DNA of 64,000 nucleotides from Stenopsyche tienmushanensis (Eukaryota > Arthropoda > Insecta > Trichoptera > Stenopsychidae). The notes under the pieces were generated by a model that did not search any database, was not told the DNA's origin, and saw only the letters and a list, made by a program, of their open reading frames with translations. The stretch covers positions 62,001 through 126,000 of the forward strand of contig WACJ01000307.1 in assembly GCA_008973525.1 (NCBI GenBank). Direction: 5' to 3'. Positions within the stretch are counted from its first letter, which is position 1, and every line of letters starts with the position of its first letter. Made by a program: the position numbers and the translations under genes. Shown piece by piece: positions 48,001 to 60,019 of the stretch.

Positions 48001-51000
48001 AAATATTGATTACATATATATATGCAAAAGATATGTTAATAATGTTATAATAATTTTCTTACCTCATGGCTACATCAAAAGTAGCACCACCCCAATTTTC
48101 TAAAGAATATAAATTGCTGAAGTGGTGAGCAACGTACGGTGACACAGCGAGCAAATCATGAGTTCGCACACGAGTTGCGAGCAATGATTGATGAGCGTCT
48201 CTGAACGTCGTGTCCATTAACTGCAATCCTTTTTTAGATCTAACCGCTTTGGCAAACGCTTCAGGTCCTTCTTCGTCTAAAAGTTGTTTATATCCGCGTG
48301 GAGGCGCAATGGCTATATATTCATAAAAAATAAACGATTAAAAACGCATAAATACCAACATATTTTAAATGTTTTTATATTCAAATCAAAGCCGAATAAA
48401 GTATATATAAATCCATTTTTTATATATATTTTTTCAATTTGCTATAAAAAACTAAGCGTACTTTAAAATAATAAGCGAGTAGAATCGTTTTCTAATAAAA
48501 GCAAATACTACACGTTTTTTTACTGCGTTTTTCTTCAGCGAGTAAGCAAGCTGTTAAATACAACACAAAACATATATAATTAAATACCTGAATACTAAGA
48601 TTTTGGTGTATATAGAAAGTTGAGATTATCGTAATTAGAATCGTGTTATTTGGAAAAATGACCGTCGAACATTTTCCCATTTTGATTACACATTGAAAAT
48701 AGAAATTGCTGCTAAAAAGTGAGCGGCTTTTGATATCATGAGGACTGAAGAGATGATATGATCAGACAGTGTAAGAATTTACCTGTGTTTTCACCAGTGA
48801 TTTCTTGACGGTGCAATGCTTCAGGCGATAGATCTGTAAAACCAAAAACCGAAAAAAACTAACATGTGGGTAACACAATATTAGAAGATGAGGTGCAGCT
48901 AAGTAACATTCCAAGCATATCGATATGTATCAGTCTCTCTAATGACAGATTGAAAATTATAATGCAAATCTGCAATTTAACCCTTTCAGTCTCTGTGTAC
49001 ATTGCAATATATAGCGAAAGCCCAGTTGCGCCTGTAGCGGACGCCTGCTATGCCCCCCTTTGTCATTGCCCTGATTGTAAGCATCCAAATTGTAAAGAAC
49101 ATTACATAAGTGTAATATATACTTATGTTTTGCTAGAAAAAAAAGTGTTTTTCAAATTTTCATAATAATTTAATTTGAAAAACAGCATTCTTTTCTAACA
49201 AAACAAATCTTTGTAATATAATATAGGTTTGCAATTGTAATCCATTGTTTTTATAAATTAGTTTGGCATTTTAAAAATGGTTATACACCATTTCAGGCCA
49301 TTTGTACATTGCAATGTACATACTGTATTTTCATGAAAAATAAACAGGTTGTTCCAGATAACTTTTTAAAAAGGAAAAAAGTTGAGTCTGAAAGGGTTAG
49401 ACTAGTACTGGAAATAAAATAGAATCAAAAATTACTTGAATCGAAATGTAAAAAGTATAAACATTAGAGAGACTTGATTTCACATGAATCAAAGCTAAAA
49501 GTAAAGATTACAAAAAGAATTTAGAGAATAATATATATATGAATATACATACATATAATAATAATAAAGTTTTGAAATTTACTAATTAGTTACTAAGCAC
49601 ATGCATTTGCATTGTTAATAGCACACTGACATTGCATATTGTGTCTGCGTTAAAGATTTTTCACAATAATAATTTTTGACTAGTTGGACATTAATAAAAA
49701 ATATAGTTAACAAATAAATTCAAATAATCGATAGTTACCATGCTTTCGTTCAAAGATAAAAATATAACACTATGCATACATTAAAAGGACAATTATTTTT
49801 TTTTTTTTAAAATGTAATTTAACCAATGATTACTATTATTTGGAACACTATATTGTTTAGAGTGAAATCAATTATTTTTTTCAAATCTTAAGATTTTATC
49901 GAGTTAATTAATGCTAAGGATATAAAAAAATAAATAATTCTAATAGCATGATAAGAATAAACTATTTTTTACAGGTGAAAGGAAAGAAAATTAGCAAATT
50001 AGAAACAAATATTTCCTATTTCAGGTCTTACCCAAAGGTACTTCAGGTACATGTGGAAATATATCGGCAGGTTTTACATTTGTTGCTAAGGGTGTACTCG
50101 GTCCATTTACAAGAACCTATAAATACGAAATGAAATCAATGTACAAAAGTCTCATTTGGATGACCTTTATAAACTTTTAACTTAACTTTAAAATTTTTTT
50201 TAAACTTTAAAATTAACGAGGTAAAAAAATACCTGTCCAAGGTAGCCTAAAAGTTTTTGAGCTCTGTTTTGTGAGTGCTTAAAAACAAATAATTGGGGAT
50301 TTTCATCAATAAAATATGTATCTACCGATCCTGTAAAAAAATACAAAATGATTATATCAAAACAATAATATTAGATTGTATTCAAGTGAAGGAAAATAGC
50401 TTTAAAAAATAAAACCAACCATTCTGGAATTTCTGATTTTCAAGTACGTTAAGTAAAAATGGAATATTAGTTTTAACACCTCTTATACGGAACTCTTTAA
50501 GAGCCCTGTTCATTTTTGCGCTTGATGATGCCAAATCTGATGCATGCGATATAACCTGAAAATCAAAATATTAATATTTTAGCTCGATCGTCGAAAATAA
50601 TACGTATAAAATGGATCGAAAAAATACCTTAACAAGTAAAGAATCATAGTACGGAGATATAATAGCACCCGCAAATGCAGACGCGGAATCCAATCTAATA
50701 CCCATACCCTCCGCAGATCTATTAAGATAAACGTGTGTTAATAATAATAACAAAAAATAATTGATTGGAACTTTAAAAAAATATACCTAAACACTTCAAT
50801 CCTTCCAGTGCTCGGCTGAAAGGCGTTAGCGGGATCTTCCGTTGTAACACGGCATTGAATAGCATACCCTTGAGTGTTTATTTTATCTTGAGTGAGACCC
50901 ATTTCGGGTAACGTCATACCCTCGGCAACTCTGATCTGTGATTGAACCAAATCAATACCAGTCACTTCTTCCGTTACCGTATGTTCGACTTGTAGTCTAA

Positions 51001-52734
51001 TAAATACAAAATTGACAAATTACAACTATAAAATCATTGGTAAAGTTAATTGTCGATATGCTATCTAATTTTTACCTTGCATTCACTTCTATGAAATAAA
51101 ATTTGCCTTTATCGTCCAAAAGGAATTCAACAGTGCCGGCATTGGAATAGCCTACATGTTTGGCCAATCGGATAGCACACTCGGTCATTTTATTGCGGAT
51201 ATCTGGGTGTAGATGTGGCGCCGGAGCTATTTCTACTACTTTTTGATGACGTCTTTGTACTGAACAATCACGTTCATAAAGATGAACCACATTTCCAGCT
51301 TTGTCACCTGCGTATTTAAAACAAAGCATTACAATAATGTGGGTCTTAAATATAACAAAAGCTTTTTAACGTGCCTAAAAGTTGCACTTCAATATGTCGA
51401 GGTCTCTCGATAAACTTTTCAATAAACATGGAGCCATCTCCAAATGCTGCTTTAGCTTCAGACGACGCTCTTTCAAAGGACTCTCCTACTTCGTTCATAT
51501 TTCGAACTACTCTCATACCTCTACCTCCACCGCCATACGCAGCCTAAATAGGAATACAACTATTATAAAACAATAACAATGAATAAATACAAAAATAGAA
51601 GAAAATAAACCTTAAATATAACAGGGAGACCATGTTTTTTACAGAAATCTTGAGCTTCATCTTTTGTAGTTATAGGACCATCCGTGCCAGGAACAATTGG
51701 AACCTCTGAAAATAATAAAATTTGAATTTTTATATAAAAAGACTAATATTATTTTATTTATAACTAGACATGCTTGTACTAATTCAAAAATGTTCACAGA
51801 GATGTGCACGATAACTTTGCGAAAGTTAACTGCAATAGGATGAATGGTATAGGAATGCATATGAGACAAACATAAAAATATACAAACGAAATAAATTATA
51901 ATATTCCTTGTTGTTAAGAATTCTTATTAGACAGTAAATAAATATTTAACATACTCGCTTCTATGGCTGCTTTTCTAGCTGCAACTTTATCTCCCATCTG
52001 TTGGACAACTTTGGGTGAAGGACCAATAAACCGCAAACCTGCATCGAGAATAGCTTGGGCAAAATCAGATCTGAAAAATATTGAAGGGTGAAGATATTTT
52101 ATAGCCAAAATAAAACATAAATTCAACGTTTTAATATTATACCTCTCCGAGAGGAATCCATATCCAGGATGTATGGCATCCACGTCGTTTTCTTTTGCCA
52201 CTCTAATAATTTCAGGTATACTTAAATATGCTTCTACGGGAGGTAAACCTTTACCAACTATATATGATTCGTCCGCCTTTTGTCTGCAATATATTAATAC
52301 TTATTATATAGGGCTAAGTTATTATTGTATTATTTAGATTTTATAGGTAAATAAAATATGCATTACCTGTGCATGTGCATTTTATCTTGCTCACTGTAGA
52401 TTGCTACAGATTTTATTCCTAGTTCTGTGCATGCTCGGAATACTCTTATGGCAATTTCTCCTCTGTTGGCTACTAGAACACTTCTGATGGGGCGATATTC
52501 GATGCCTGATCCTGCCGGCTGAAATATTCCAATTTAGATTATACATAAATATGTTAAAGTAACTAAATTTAAATATAGAAAAGGGGGACTGTTCACAAAA
52601 TTATATTGTGATGGATTCTAAAAATAAATTTGCATTTATACCTTTGTAGAATATCTGGATGTTGTGGAGCTGCATAATAATGATTTGGGTACAATTGATT
52701 TTTGTGCTAATTTTGTTATATATAACATCTTCAT
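45010..52734 (-). CDS. PC: Pyruvate carboxylase, mitochondrial, 25 coding exons
   Basis: Biotin enzyme that carboxylates pyruvate to oxaloacetate using ATP and bicarbonate, in the mitochondrial matrix (anaplerosis and gluconeogenesis). The spliced product is 1,201 residues with all exons; the human enzyme has 1,178. Residues 1-31 ([20 protein letters not shown]...) have basic and hydroxyl residues and no acidic ones, as in a mitochondrial presequence. The biotin carboxylase domain follows ([17 protein letters not shown]; glycine loop [13 protein letters not shown] near 200; [15 protein letters not shown] near 330-345). The carboxyltransferase domain includes [26 protein letters not shown] with the carboxylated Lys near 764, and [11 protein letters not shown]. 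The biotinyl domain carries AMKME with biotinyl-Lys near 1,167, 34 residues from the end as in human. All intron phases agree and the total is 3,606 nt. Nothing appears broken. Confidence 0.97.
45229..45280. repeat. Possible 52-bp TTAA-flanked mini-element in the last PC intron
   Basis: CCCGTTGAT...AAGGGG lies between TTAA at 45,225 and TTAA at 45,281. The terminal repeats agree only over the first few bases, so this may be chance. Confidence 0.3.
45768..45890 (+). mobile_element. Family F foldback element, one arm, in a PC intron
   Basis: It starts CAGTATTTTAACGCCAAGTT. Tandem ~19-bp units follow ('aacctttttcatttcaagt' type), turning to inverted units near 45,870. It matches the 43.29-kb element but lacks the right terminal repeat. 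It lies in the intron between exons 22 and 23. Confidence 0.7.
46645..46815. mobile_element. Family J small inverted-repeat element in a PC intron
   Basis: The left 'cactaatcattagtttcaca' and right 'tgtgagactaatagtgagtg' are imperfect inverted copies about 150 bp apart. A single end of the same type is found at 40,228. It lies in the intron between exons 19 and 20. Confidence 0.55.
48783..48833 (-). other. PC: 51-nt cassette exon (exon 13) of pyruvate carboxylase
   Basis: It encodes 17 residues ([16 protein letters not shown] plus a split codon) in the linker between the biotin carboxylase and carboxyltransferase domains. It has a TTTACAG acceptor and a CAG/GTAAAT donor. Both borders are phase 1, so it can be skipped without shifting the frame. 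The junction codon becomes GCC (Ala) when skipped. Confidence 0.75.
48981..49396. mobile_element. piggyBac-type MITE in the longest PC intron
   Basis: Left CCCTTTCAGTCTC and right (inward) CCCTTTCAGACTC differ at one of 13 positions. TTAA stands at left (48,977-48,980) and TTAG at right, a probable mutated duplication. A degraded family A block lies inside at about 49,020-49,075 ('gcccagttgcgcctgtagcg'). Confidence 0.7.
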
Positions 52735-53398
52735 GTTGAATCAATTTGTATGTATTATTTTCAATTTTTTAATAAATCCAGGAACTTAAATCCACTTATG
52801 TGTAAATTTCAAAGTATATGTATATATTTGTGCTAATATATCATATAAAAATTCCAGGAATTGCTAGTGCGTGCTGTTTAGTGTTGCTTTCTGAAACAAA
52901 ATTTTGAAATCATCAGAATTACCAATACGTCATCAATAAATTAATGTTTGGGAAAAACAAATATGAAGCCTTAAAAGAGAAAACTAATTTTCTTCGGATA
53001 CAATTATTTGGGGAAAATTGATTGAGGAGGGTTGAATCAAGAGAGTGATAAAATAATTAAATTGCTATATGTTCTCAGACTAAATATGAATGTAGCATTC
53101 TTCATCGACAAAATTATAGATTCACATTTAGAATAAAAATTGTATTTATATGTACACATATCAATATTATCCTGTTTTTAAATGTTAAAGCAATCTTTTA
53201 TCAGAGTTTATAGTTCATGATGAAATGACTCATTGTATACTTGTTAAGCTGGCAGGATAATAAGATGGAAATTGAATGGACTGTGTCACAAAGACTTTCT
53301 TCAAAAAGATTTTAACGACAATTCAATTAGGTATCATGTCCTATGCTTTGTATGCATTTGTTGTTTGGCTGTTTTTTTAGAAGTGTGGAAATGATTTA
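52735..53398. other. Upstream region of pyruvate carboxylase
   Basis: AT-rich. It should contain the 5' UTR and promoter, but I cannot identify a start site, TATA box or untranslated exon with confidence. Confidence 0.4.
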
Positions 53399-53545
53399 CA
53401 GTCAACCCTCCTATAGCGTCCACGTCGTTTGGGTCGTTTTTTATACAAGCAACGGGTAAAATACATAAGGTTAAAGCTCCCTTACACGTGTTAGTCACTT
53501 GCACTTGTTAACAAACTAAACACAACGCTATACAAGGGTTGAATG
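53399..53545. mobile_element. Family E pogo-like MITE, complete, 147 bp
   Basis: Left CAGTCAACCCTCCTATAGCG and right (inward) CATTCAACCCTTGTATAGCG are inverted repeats, with TA on both sides (53,397-53,398 and 53,546-53,547). It is the best bounded copy of the family and noncoding. Confidence 0.8.
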
Positions 53546-53989
53546 TATATATCTTCATATTTCATTTATGGGTACATAGAATAACAAAATCATAATGATA
53601 AATGATTAAATACATCGGTGTGTGTGCACTTTTGGGCGTAACTCAGGCAGAACAAATATGTTTGTTTTGGATTTTTCCTTTTTTTGGAAACCGGTTCTTA
53701 TCAAATTCGATAAAACTTTACGGAACAAATGAGCCATGAACACGCATAAATAAACAGAAAAAATGATTAATTATGTGACCTAAAATATGAGCTAAGTGAT
53801 AAATACTTGAGAAAAAAGTATTGATAATAAACTGTCAAAACAAAAATTCAGCTGACTGAAAGTTCTGCCACACGCGGATCCGTCATCGATGAACGAACCT
53901 TTTTTTTAAATTTAAATGCATATTATCCGGGTGTTTTTTTTTTTTGTATTAAAATGACATATTTTCCTTATTTGAACAAATGTGTATAG

Positions 53990-54215
53990 GGTCTTTACAT
54001 AAGGATGCTCGATTTTTTAAATGCAAATAAAACGAGTTGTGTGTGAGATATCCACTCATTTTTTTTTAGTTTGAAAGAATATTATGGAATATAACGTCGT
54101 TCAAATGTCCGCCGCGACTTTGCTTGGTGACGCATATTCGGAAGATCCAATTTTCGATGACTCTATCGCATAAATCTGGCTGAATTTGCTGGATGGCGTT
54201 CGTTATGCTGACTTT
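53990..54215 (-). pseudogene. Tc3-like transposase C-terminus (family H)
   Basis: On the minus strand the frame reads IQQIQPDLCDRVIENWIFRI, then SRGGHLNDVIFHN and a stop. Non-coding sequence follows, ending in 'aaaaatcgagcatccttatg', the family end. About 45 codons remain. Confidence 0.65.
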
Positions 54216-54219
54216 AAGT

Positions 54220-54551
54220 CGCTTCCGCGATCGTTCAGATCATAGAGGATATCGTAAAATGCCCTGAAAGAGGACGGAGTGGCCATAAAGTTTTGTATGT
54301 TCAATCGGTCCGCTTTTCGGACCGCTGAATGAACGGCTTGCGATCGGATGCCATGCCTGAACATGGATTAGACAACTTAGTGTATATTATAAAAACGGAC
54401 AGAGTCAATCAGTGTTGATGCAAGTAGAATGTTTGAGTAAAATAAAAACCATGTGTAACTCTCGACCGGGTCGGTATTCTGCGTTTTGCGCCTCAAATCC
54501 AGTTGCGCCCGTTGCGGGCGCCTGCTTTGCCTCGCTCTTGTTACGACCCTG
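54220..54551 (-). mobile_element. Family A hAT-like element, right part with complete end
   Basis: In order: 'gatcgttcagatcatagagg', a perfect hairpin (CGGTCCG-CTTTT-CGGACCG at 54,306), 'gatcggatgccatgcctgaaca', 'ctcgaccgggtcggtattct', 'gcgggcgcctgctttgcc', and the terminus 'gttacgaccctg', the inverse of CAGGGTCGTAAC. It has no ORF. It shows that the hairpin module and the terminal block belong to one element. Confidence 0.7.
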
Positions 54552-56394
54552 TGTAATAAGCTATACTTTGTTTTCACTTAGTTTTTTTCCAAAACTACCT
54601 TTTAACAAGACTTTTGTCATAGTGTATAGCTTTTTGAACCTATTTTCTCAATATATCGAAGCCTTATCATTTAAACCGTTGCTCGGACGCAATCAAAATA
54701 TTAATTGGCCGTAAAGCCGACAAACGTACTTTGAACAAAATTCTACCGTCGATACAAATTGTATTATTTTTATCATTTCAATTTTGGTCATCTCGACATA
54801 GTTTGCTTTTACCGTTAAATTTGTCTCGTTAGGAATACATATAGCGATTTATCGAGTCGACTTTCAAGTTTATGTGCTGATGTAGGATCACTTTCTTGCA
54901 GAAAAATACTATAAGATAATCTTATCTAAATAATTTATCAGCGTTCATAATCGAGGCATTAATGCATCTAATGTTTTTTAATTCTTCGATTAGTTTTATT
55001 CTCAGATTAGCGAAATCTCGACCAAAAGTGAGACAAACGCCTGATTTGGATACAAAAAAAAAATATCAAAGCTCATGAATGTTAGAGTATTTAATGGCAG
55101 ACTTAATAGATGAAACCTGTTTTAATTTTTACATAATGCATTCGTCTTTTTCGTAAAAAAAACATACGTGCTTAAGATTTCAGCTGAGAGGCTTCGCTTT
55201 TACTTCGGGCGTCCGCATTAAACATCGCCTAAAGTCTGGGTACTTTTGCAATAAATTCTAAAAATTGATTTAATTCTGAAACCAGCTAATAGATAGAAAC
55301 GAAATTTCAGTAGTGTCTGCAAATGAGTATACTGCAGTGATGATTTTTAACTTGAATTGTATGAACAGGCATAGATTAAGTGGCAAAAAATAGATTTATC
55401 CAAAAAACTTGAATATTTTTCTAATGTTGCGGTAATAATCAAATTAATTCATAAGTTCTTGTATTTAATATATCAGATAAAATCGGTTATATCTAGATTT
55501 TTCACAGAAAAAATAGCTTTGGGTCGTCTTCAAATATTGACACAGCATGTTTGATTAAAAATATAAGGAAAGAAGAAATGCACTCGGATATAAATATTGA
55601 CATAAAAGCATTCAACTTACTTGAACATATGTTTCACAGTCATATTTTATATGAAATTTTAAAATCATGCTAGTGTCGTGTGCTATTAATCAATACTTGG
55701 AGATGTGCAACTGACTCTCTATGCGCAAATGCACATACTTGTACGAGCCATTTCATGCTTTTTTTTAGTCTCAATCGCGCTAAAAATAGTGTTTTGTATC
55801 ATTAATAGAATGCCTATCAATGAAACGCTTATAAAACATCTATCTGAAGGGCAAAATCATGTTTTATTTGCGCACTTGAGAGAGCACAGGTCAAAGGTTA
55901 AAGATCTCGACATGGGTACATTTCATATCAGTTCAGCTTATGAAGTGTAATTCTAAAAAAGGTGATAAAATAAAATCTGTTCTTGTAAATTTTAACCGAT
56001 CCAATAATTTCCACATTATCCAATCCAATCGATCATCTCCAGACTACCTGTAATACGCGCAATGGCATCATAATATTTAAGCAATTTAATCAATTTTAAT
56101 ATTAATTATGTGTTGTGACAACCCTGAACAAGAAATGCTCAAAGCTATTTTTTATGCAATTTCTAATATCTCGCCAAATTCACTGGCAGTTAAAAGGTTA
56201 AGTCATATGACCATCCGTGTGACCTAAAATAAATGTTTTCATAAAGCTGAAGACTGCATCTATTTGTATGCATTAAAACTTGTCTGCCAGTTATGTTAAT
56301 TTCACTCTATTTTATGAAGCAATTTGCATTGGCTGGCGAATTGCGTGTTTTTATTCAGGATGCACATTAAATTAAATGAGGACGTTATGCTTTT
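54552..56394. other. No gene recognised
   Basis: Short ORFs only. An 81-codon frame at 55,705-55,950 has no recognisable domain. Confidence 0.45.
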
Positions 56395-56676
56395 ATGATG
56401 AAACTAAATATTGAATTTCTACATACAGTGACGGATTTAGCACCTTTGCAGAACAATTCCGCCATGAATATCCATCGGAAGCCCGTGGAAGTTTACGGTA
56501 GTGATGTGATAAGTCGACAACATGTCATGAATTGGATTAGGTTGTTCAGAAAAGGCCGTATTAATACTCACGATGAAGCAAGGAGTGGTAGATCATCAGT
56601 GATTTCTGATGAATTTGTGCAAGAAAATTCAAAAACAAATGCGAAATGACCACCGTGTGATGCTTGACGACTAGGG
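56395..56676 (+). pseudogene. Mariner-2 transposase N-terminal fragment
   Basis: The frame gives MKLNIEFLHTVTDLAPLQNN, then EVYGSDVISRQHVMNWIRLF and RKGRINTHDEARSGRSSVIS. This is the paired-type DNA-binding region of a second mariner lineage, distinct from mariner-1. It stops after 'tgtgatgcttgacgac', where family C starts. The copy at 62.4 kb shows the uninterrupted continuation. Confidence 0.8.
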
Positions 56677-57055
56677 AATCCAATCCTGGGATTCCGGACA
56701 GTTTTAGGTGCTCATAAATCCCGGGATTAGTAAACGTAATCCCGAAAAATTTGGGATTGAAATTTTATCTAACACTAATCGTACACCTCACCAGCACGAT
56801 GAAGGCTACTAAATCGAGACATTCCCGCCGAATTCTGGACATTTGGAAACAGTGGCGTAACTACTAATGGGCAATAGCTGTCTAATCTATGTATACATAC
56901 ATACAGTACATATATGTTTTTCAAATTTTTATATTAACCTTTCCCTACCGGTGGTGTATTTACTACACCTCGACTTTAATAATAGGAATATCGGTATGAA
57001 ATATAATAGATACGGAATTCAGATTTTTTGTATTGCTCCGTAATATAATTTTTAA
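56677..57055 (+). mobile_element. Family C element inserted in mariner-2, 3'-truncated
   Basis: It begins TAGGGAATCCAATCCTGGGA at the mariner break and runs to 'ttgctccgtaatataat'. The distal third found at 34.7 kb is missing. Confidence 0.75.
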
Positions 57056-59209
57056 CATACTAATTGGAATATAAGATGCACCAAATCAAGAGCACGTTCA
57101 TCACATAATGTAATACATTTTTTTTAAATTATCAATAAAAGCTTTAAAAAAAAGTTTGACAGCGCAAACTTAATGAGAGGAAAATTTATCAATTTGGAGC
57201 AACGAGTGAGTACGTGATTGCGTGCACATGATTAGGTCATAGTGTTTTTGGAACATTTAATAAACTACTTTAATATCAATATTATTTTATCTAGCTATTA
57301 AAAAAGTCCGGGTCAAACTCCGTCAAAAATCGCAAATCTAACGCGTCGCACAATAGTATTTATTTTATGAAAAAAGTAAGTCGTTAGCAACACACTAAAA
57401 AGAATAATAGGAATAGACTCAAATGAAGATATTGCTCGAGCTGTCGATTGAAGAGTCGGTGAAATACATTTTTATATAACGGGCGAAAATTTTCTAGTTT
57501 ACCAAAACACAAAAAAACGACATCACTAATGGCGCGACTACATAATAGGTTATATCGGGGCGTTATATAATCCTCACTAATATCAATTGGGGTCAAGAGC
57601 TGATATTTTGATAATTGAGCTATAAAATAATATTTATCGAATAATGCAATATATGATTGAAGATTTATCGTTTAAATAAAAGCAGACAAAACAAATGCGC
57701 TATAAATCATCAAAGGATCTCACAGCCACAAATCATCAAAGTATCATCAATTTTAAGCAAGCCGTAAACCATTTTTATCGCATACGGACGAAGATGATTC
57801 TTCTCTAGTCGAATTGTTGAAGAAATTTTTGCAGGAGTAATTTAAGGGAACACTTGCCAAATGCGAGCCGCCTGTTTGACTCTCTATAAATAGGAGTATT
57901 GAGTCTATTTTCATGTTATCCATGCGTTCTGGACGTTTTGTCATATTTGTCTTGTTTAAAATTGCAGTTGGTATGCTTCAAGAATAATCATACAACATTC
58001 TTTTTTAAATCGAGCATATCATATTATCAGTTTGCTAAGCCATATATTTTTTTCAGTAATCTTTGGTTGGGATTAACCTCCCCCTTATCGTGCTAAAAAA
58101 TACCCGCGCGCTACCATGATATGTATTTGGTACACCATATGAAAGCGATTTGTAGTAAATACATCACGGCGAAGGAAATGTCAAAATAATTTGTCCCAAT
58201 CACAAAGATTGGGCTTAACGATTAAATACGTTTTTCATTTCGACAAATACACTTTACTTGTACAAATAACGCAGATATTCTGTCGGTAATGACTTAAAAT
58301 TAGATGCTAATTTTCCTGCACGGCATTGAACTTTGGAATAGATGGTCCGAAACCGCACAATATCAGATTGTCATTGATTAGTTGATTATGTATATTTTTC
58401 AATAATTCAAGAATCTCAAATCTAATCCAAAGAACCAAATACATGCAATTTAATATCTCATCAGATGCGACGAAATTGTCTGGAGGAGCTCATTTTTTAA
58501 TCAACGTCAAAATACCAAGAGCGACTGACGAAACATGATGGACAGCTCACATAAAAATATTTATTTACTTGATGTAAATAATAAAAAAAGCTGTTCCAAA
58601 TTCCACTTGCGATTGTTGATTGACATAAATCTGCCAGACGTCCTTATCAAAGGAAATAAATTAATAAGTCTGATAACGGAAACATAAATTTGGCACGCGA
58701 AAGTAATATGGAAAACTAGGATTAATGTAATTACAGTACTTTTGCGATAAGGAAAATCCGTTCACTTTGAAATTGGTCTGTCTAAAATGCGTAACATAAG
58801 CAAACTTCTAATCGATTATCAGCCATTTATATCGATGACGTTCGTTTAATTGAGCAGAAATTAAGAGGAGATAACCGACTGGAGAAATGTCTGCGTATAT
58901 GGAAGGTAGTTGACATGTCTGGAATCATGATCGATAAAATTAAGCGGGGAAAGAAATTGGGGTGGTTCACCTCGGAGGAGTTGAGCACGAAGATAAATTG
59001 CTAATAGTGCTAAAATGTGCAATTTTGCCGATTGAAGATTTGTAAAAATAAGTTTTGGAAAATAAATATTTAATTTCATTTTTTCTGTGTTTAAGAGTTA
59101 AACCTCCCCTAAAAATGAATTCTTTTTTTAAAATAGAATAACAATTAAAAATAAAATAAATCAACTATTTGCATAAAATTATATTGAATTTGACTCAAGT
59201 GCGTTTACA
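57056..59209. other. No gene recognised
   Basis: AT-rich DNA with short ORFs of 60-72 codons on both strands. Nothing is recognised. Confidence 0.45.
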
Positions 59210-59680
59210 GGGCATGTCCCAAAAGTCATGAAATATATTTTTTTGTCACACCCCTATTGGTTGTAGTGTTTTTGAACCGGTTGGATGAGATGGGGAAAAC
59301 CCTTAGCTTTACAGTGCACCTAAATTCAGCTTGCTGAAAGCATCAATAGGATCAGGATAGCTGTTTTAGTGCACCCTTGTTTTGAGACCACGTCACGACT
59401 AGAATCCGGACTAGGGGTTCTACGTTAGACTGGTGTCAGAAATAGGATCTACGGCTAAACGTCGGCCATGCTGAAGAGGACTGTCGCTATGGAAAGGCTG
59501 TGGAAGAGCAGCCTGCGACGAGGAGGATTGAAACCCGAAAATTCAACCAGGGGCCTACGTTACAAAATAATACAACCGTTTTAAGGAGAAATTCCACAAT
59601 CATTTGAAGCAGTGAGTGATCGTCAGAAAGCAATGAAAATGAGAATTGAAGCGAAACGCTCCCGAATTTGATTTTATACA
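59210..59680 (+). mobile_element. Mariner-like left half, degraded
   Basis: It starts GGGCATGTCCCAAAAGTCAT, a typical mariner terminal sequence. The first ~110 bp are directly repeated at 59,681-59,790. The rest has short frames (for example KIIQPF, EAVSDRQKAMKMRIEAKRSR) that may be transposase remnants, without a catalytic motif. Confidence 0.5.
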
Positions 59681-60019
59681 AGGTGCATCCCAAAAGTCAT
59701 GAAATATATTTCATTGCTACACCCTTACTGGTCGCAACGCATTCGACCCAGTTGGTTGGGGTGGAGGGGGAGGGGCTTAGCGTTAGAGTGCACCAAAATT
59801 CAATCTGTTTTAGATACTCATGAATCCCGGGATTAGTAAACGTAATCCCGAAAAATTCAGGATTGAAATTTTTATCTAACAGAAATCGTACACCTCACCA
59901 GCACGACGCAAGCTATTAAAACAAGACATCCCCGCTGAAATCTGGACGCTTGGAAATAGTGGCGTAACTACTAATTGGCGAGCTTAGGCGACAACTAGAG
60001 GTAGTAACTGTCTAATCTA

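Larger units (their letters stand above)
45010..52734 (-). other. PC: Exon table of pyruvate carboxylase
   Basis: Coding exons in transcript order: 52734-52642, 52518-52367, 52283-52143, 52070-51955, 51705-51611, 51543-51375, 51307-51076, 50996-50787, 50718-50628, 50555-50420, 50330-50233, 50116-50032, 48833-48783 (cassette), 48312-48063, 47991-47844, 47759-47558, 47477-47420, 47346-47132, 47057-46847, 46528-46322, 46242-46134, 46057-45932, 45733-45572, 45444-45369, 45182-45010. Every acceptor is AG. Donors are GT except after exons 6 and 18, where GC is needed to keep the conserved protein in frame. Most introns are 60-120 bp. The longest (about 1.2 kb) precedes the cassette exon. Confidence 0.9.

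Noticed and set aside
51361..51375. Alternative GT donor six bases beyond the end of PC exon 6
   Set aside because: Using it gives an immediate stop codon after joining to exon 7, whereas the GC donor restores the conserved LLGDKAGN sequence.
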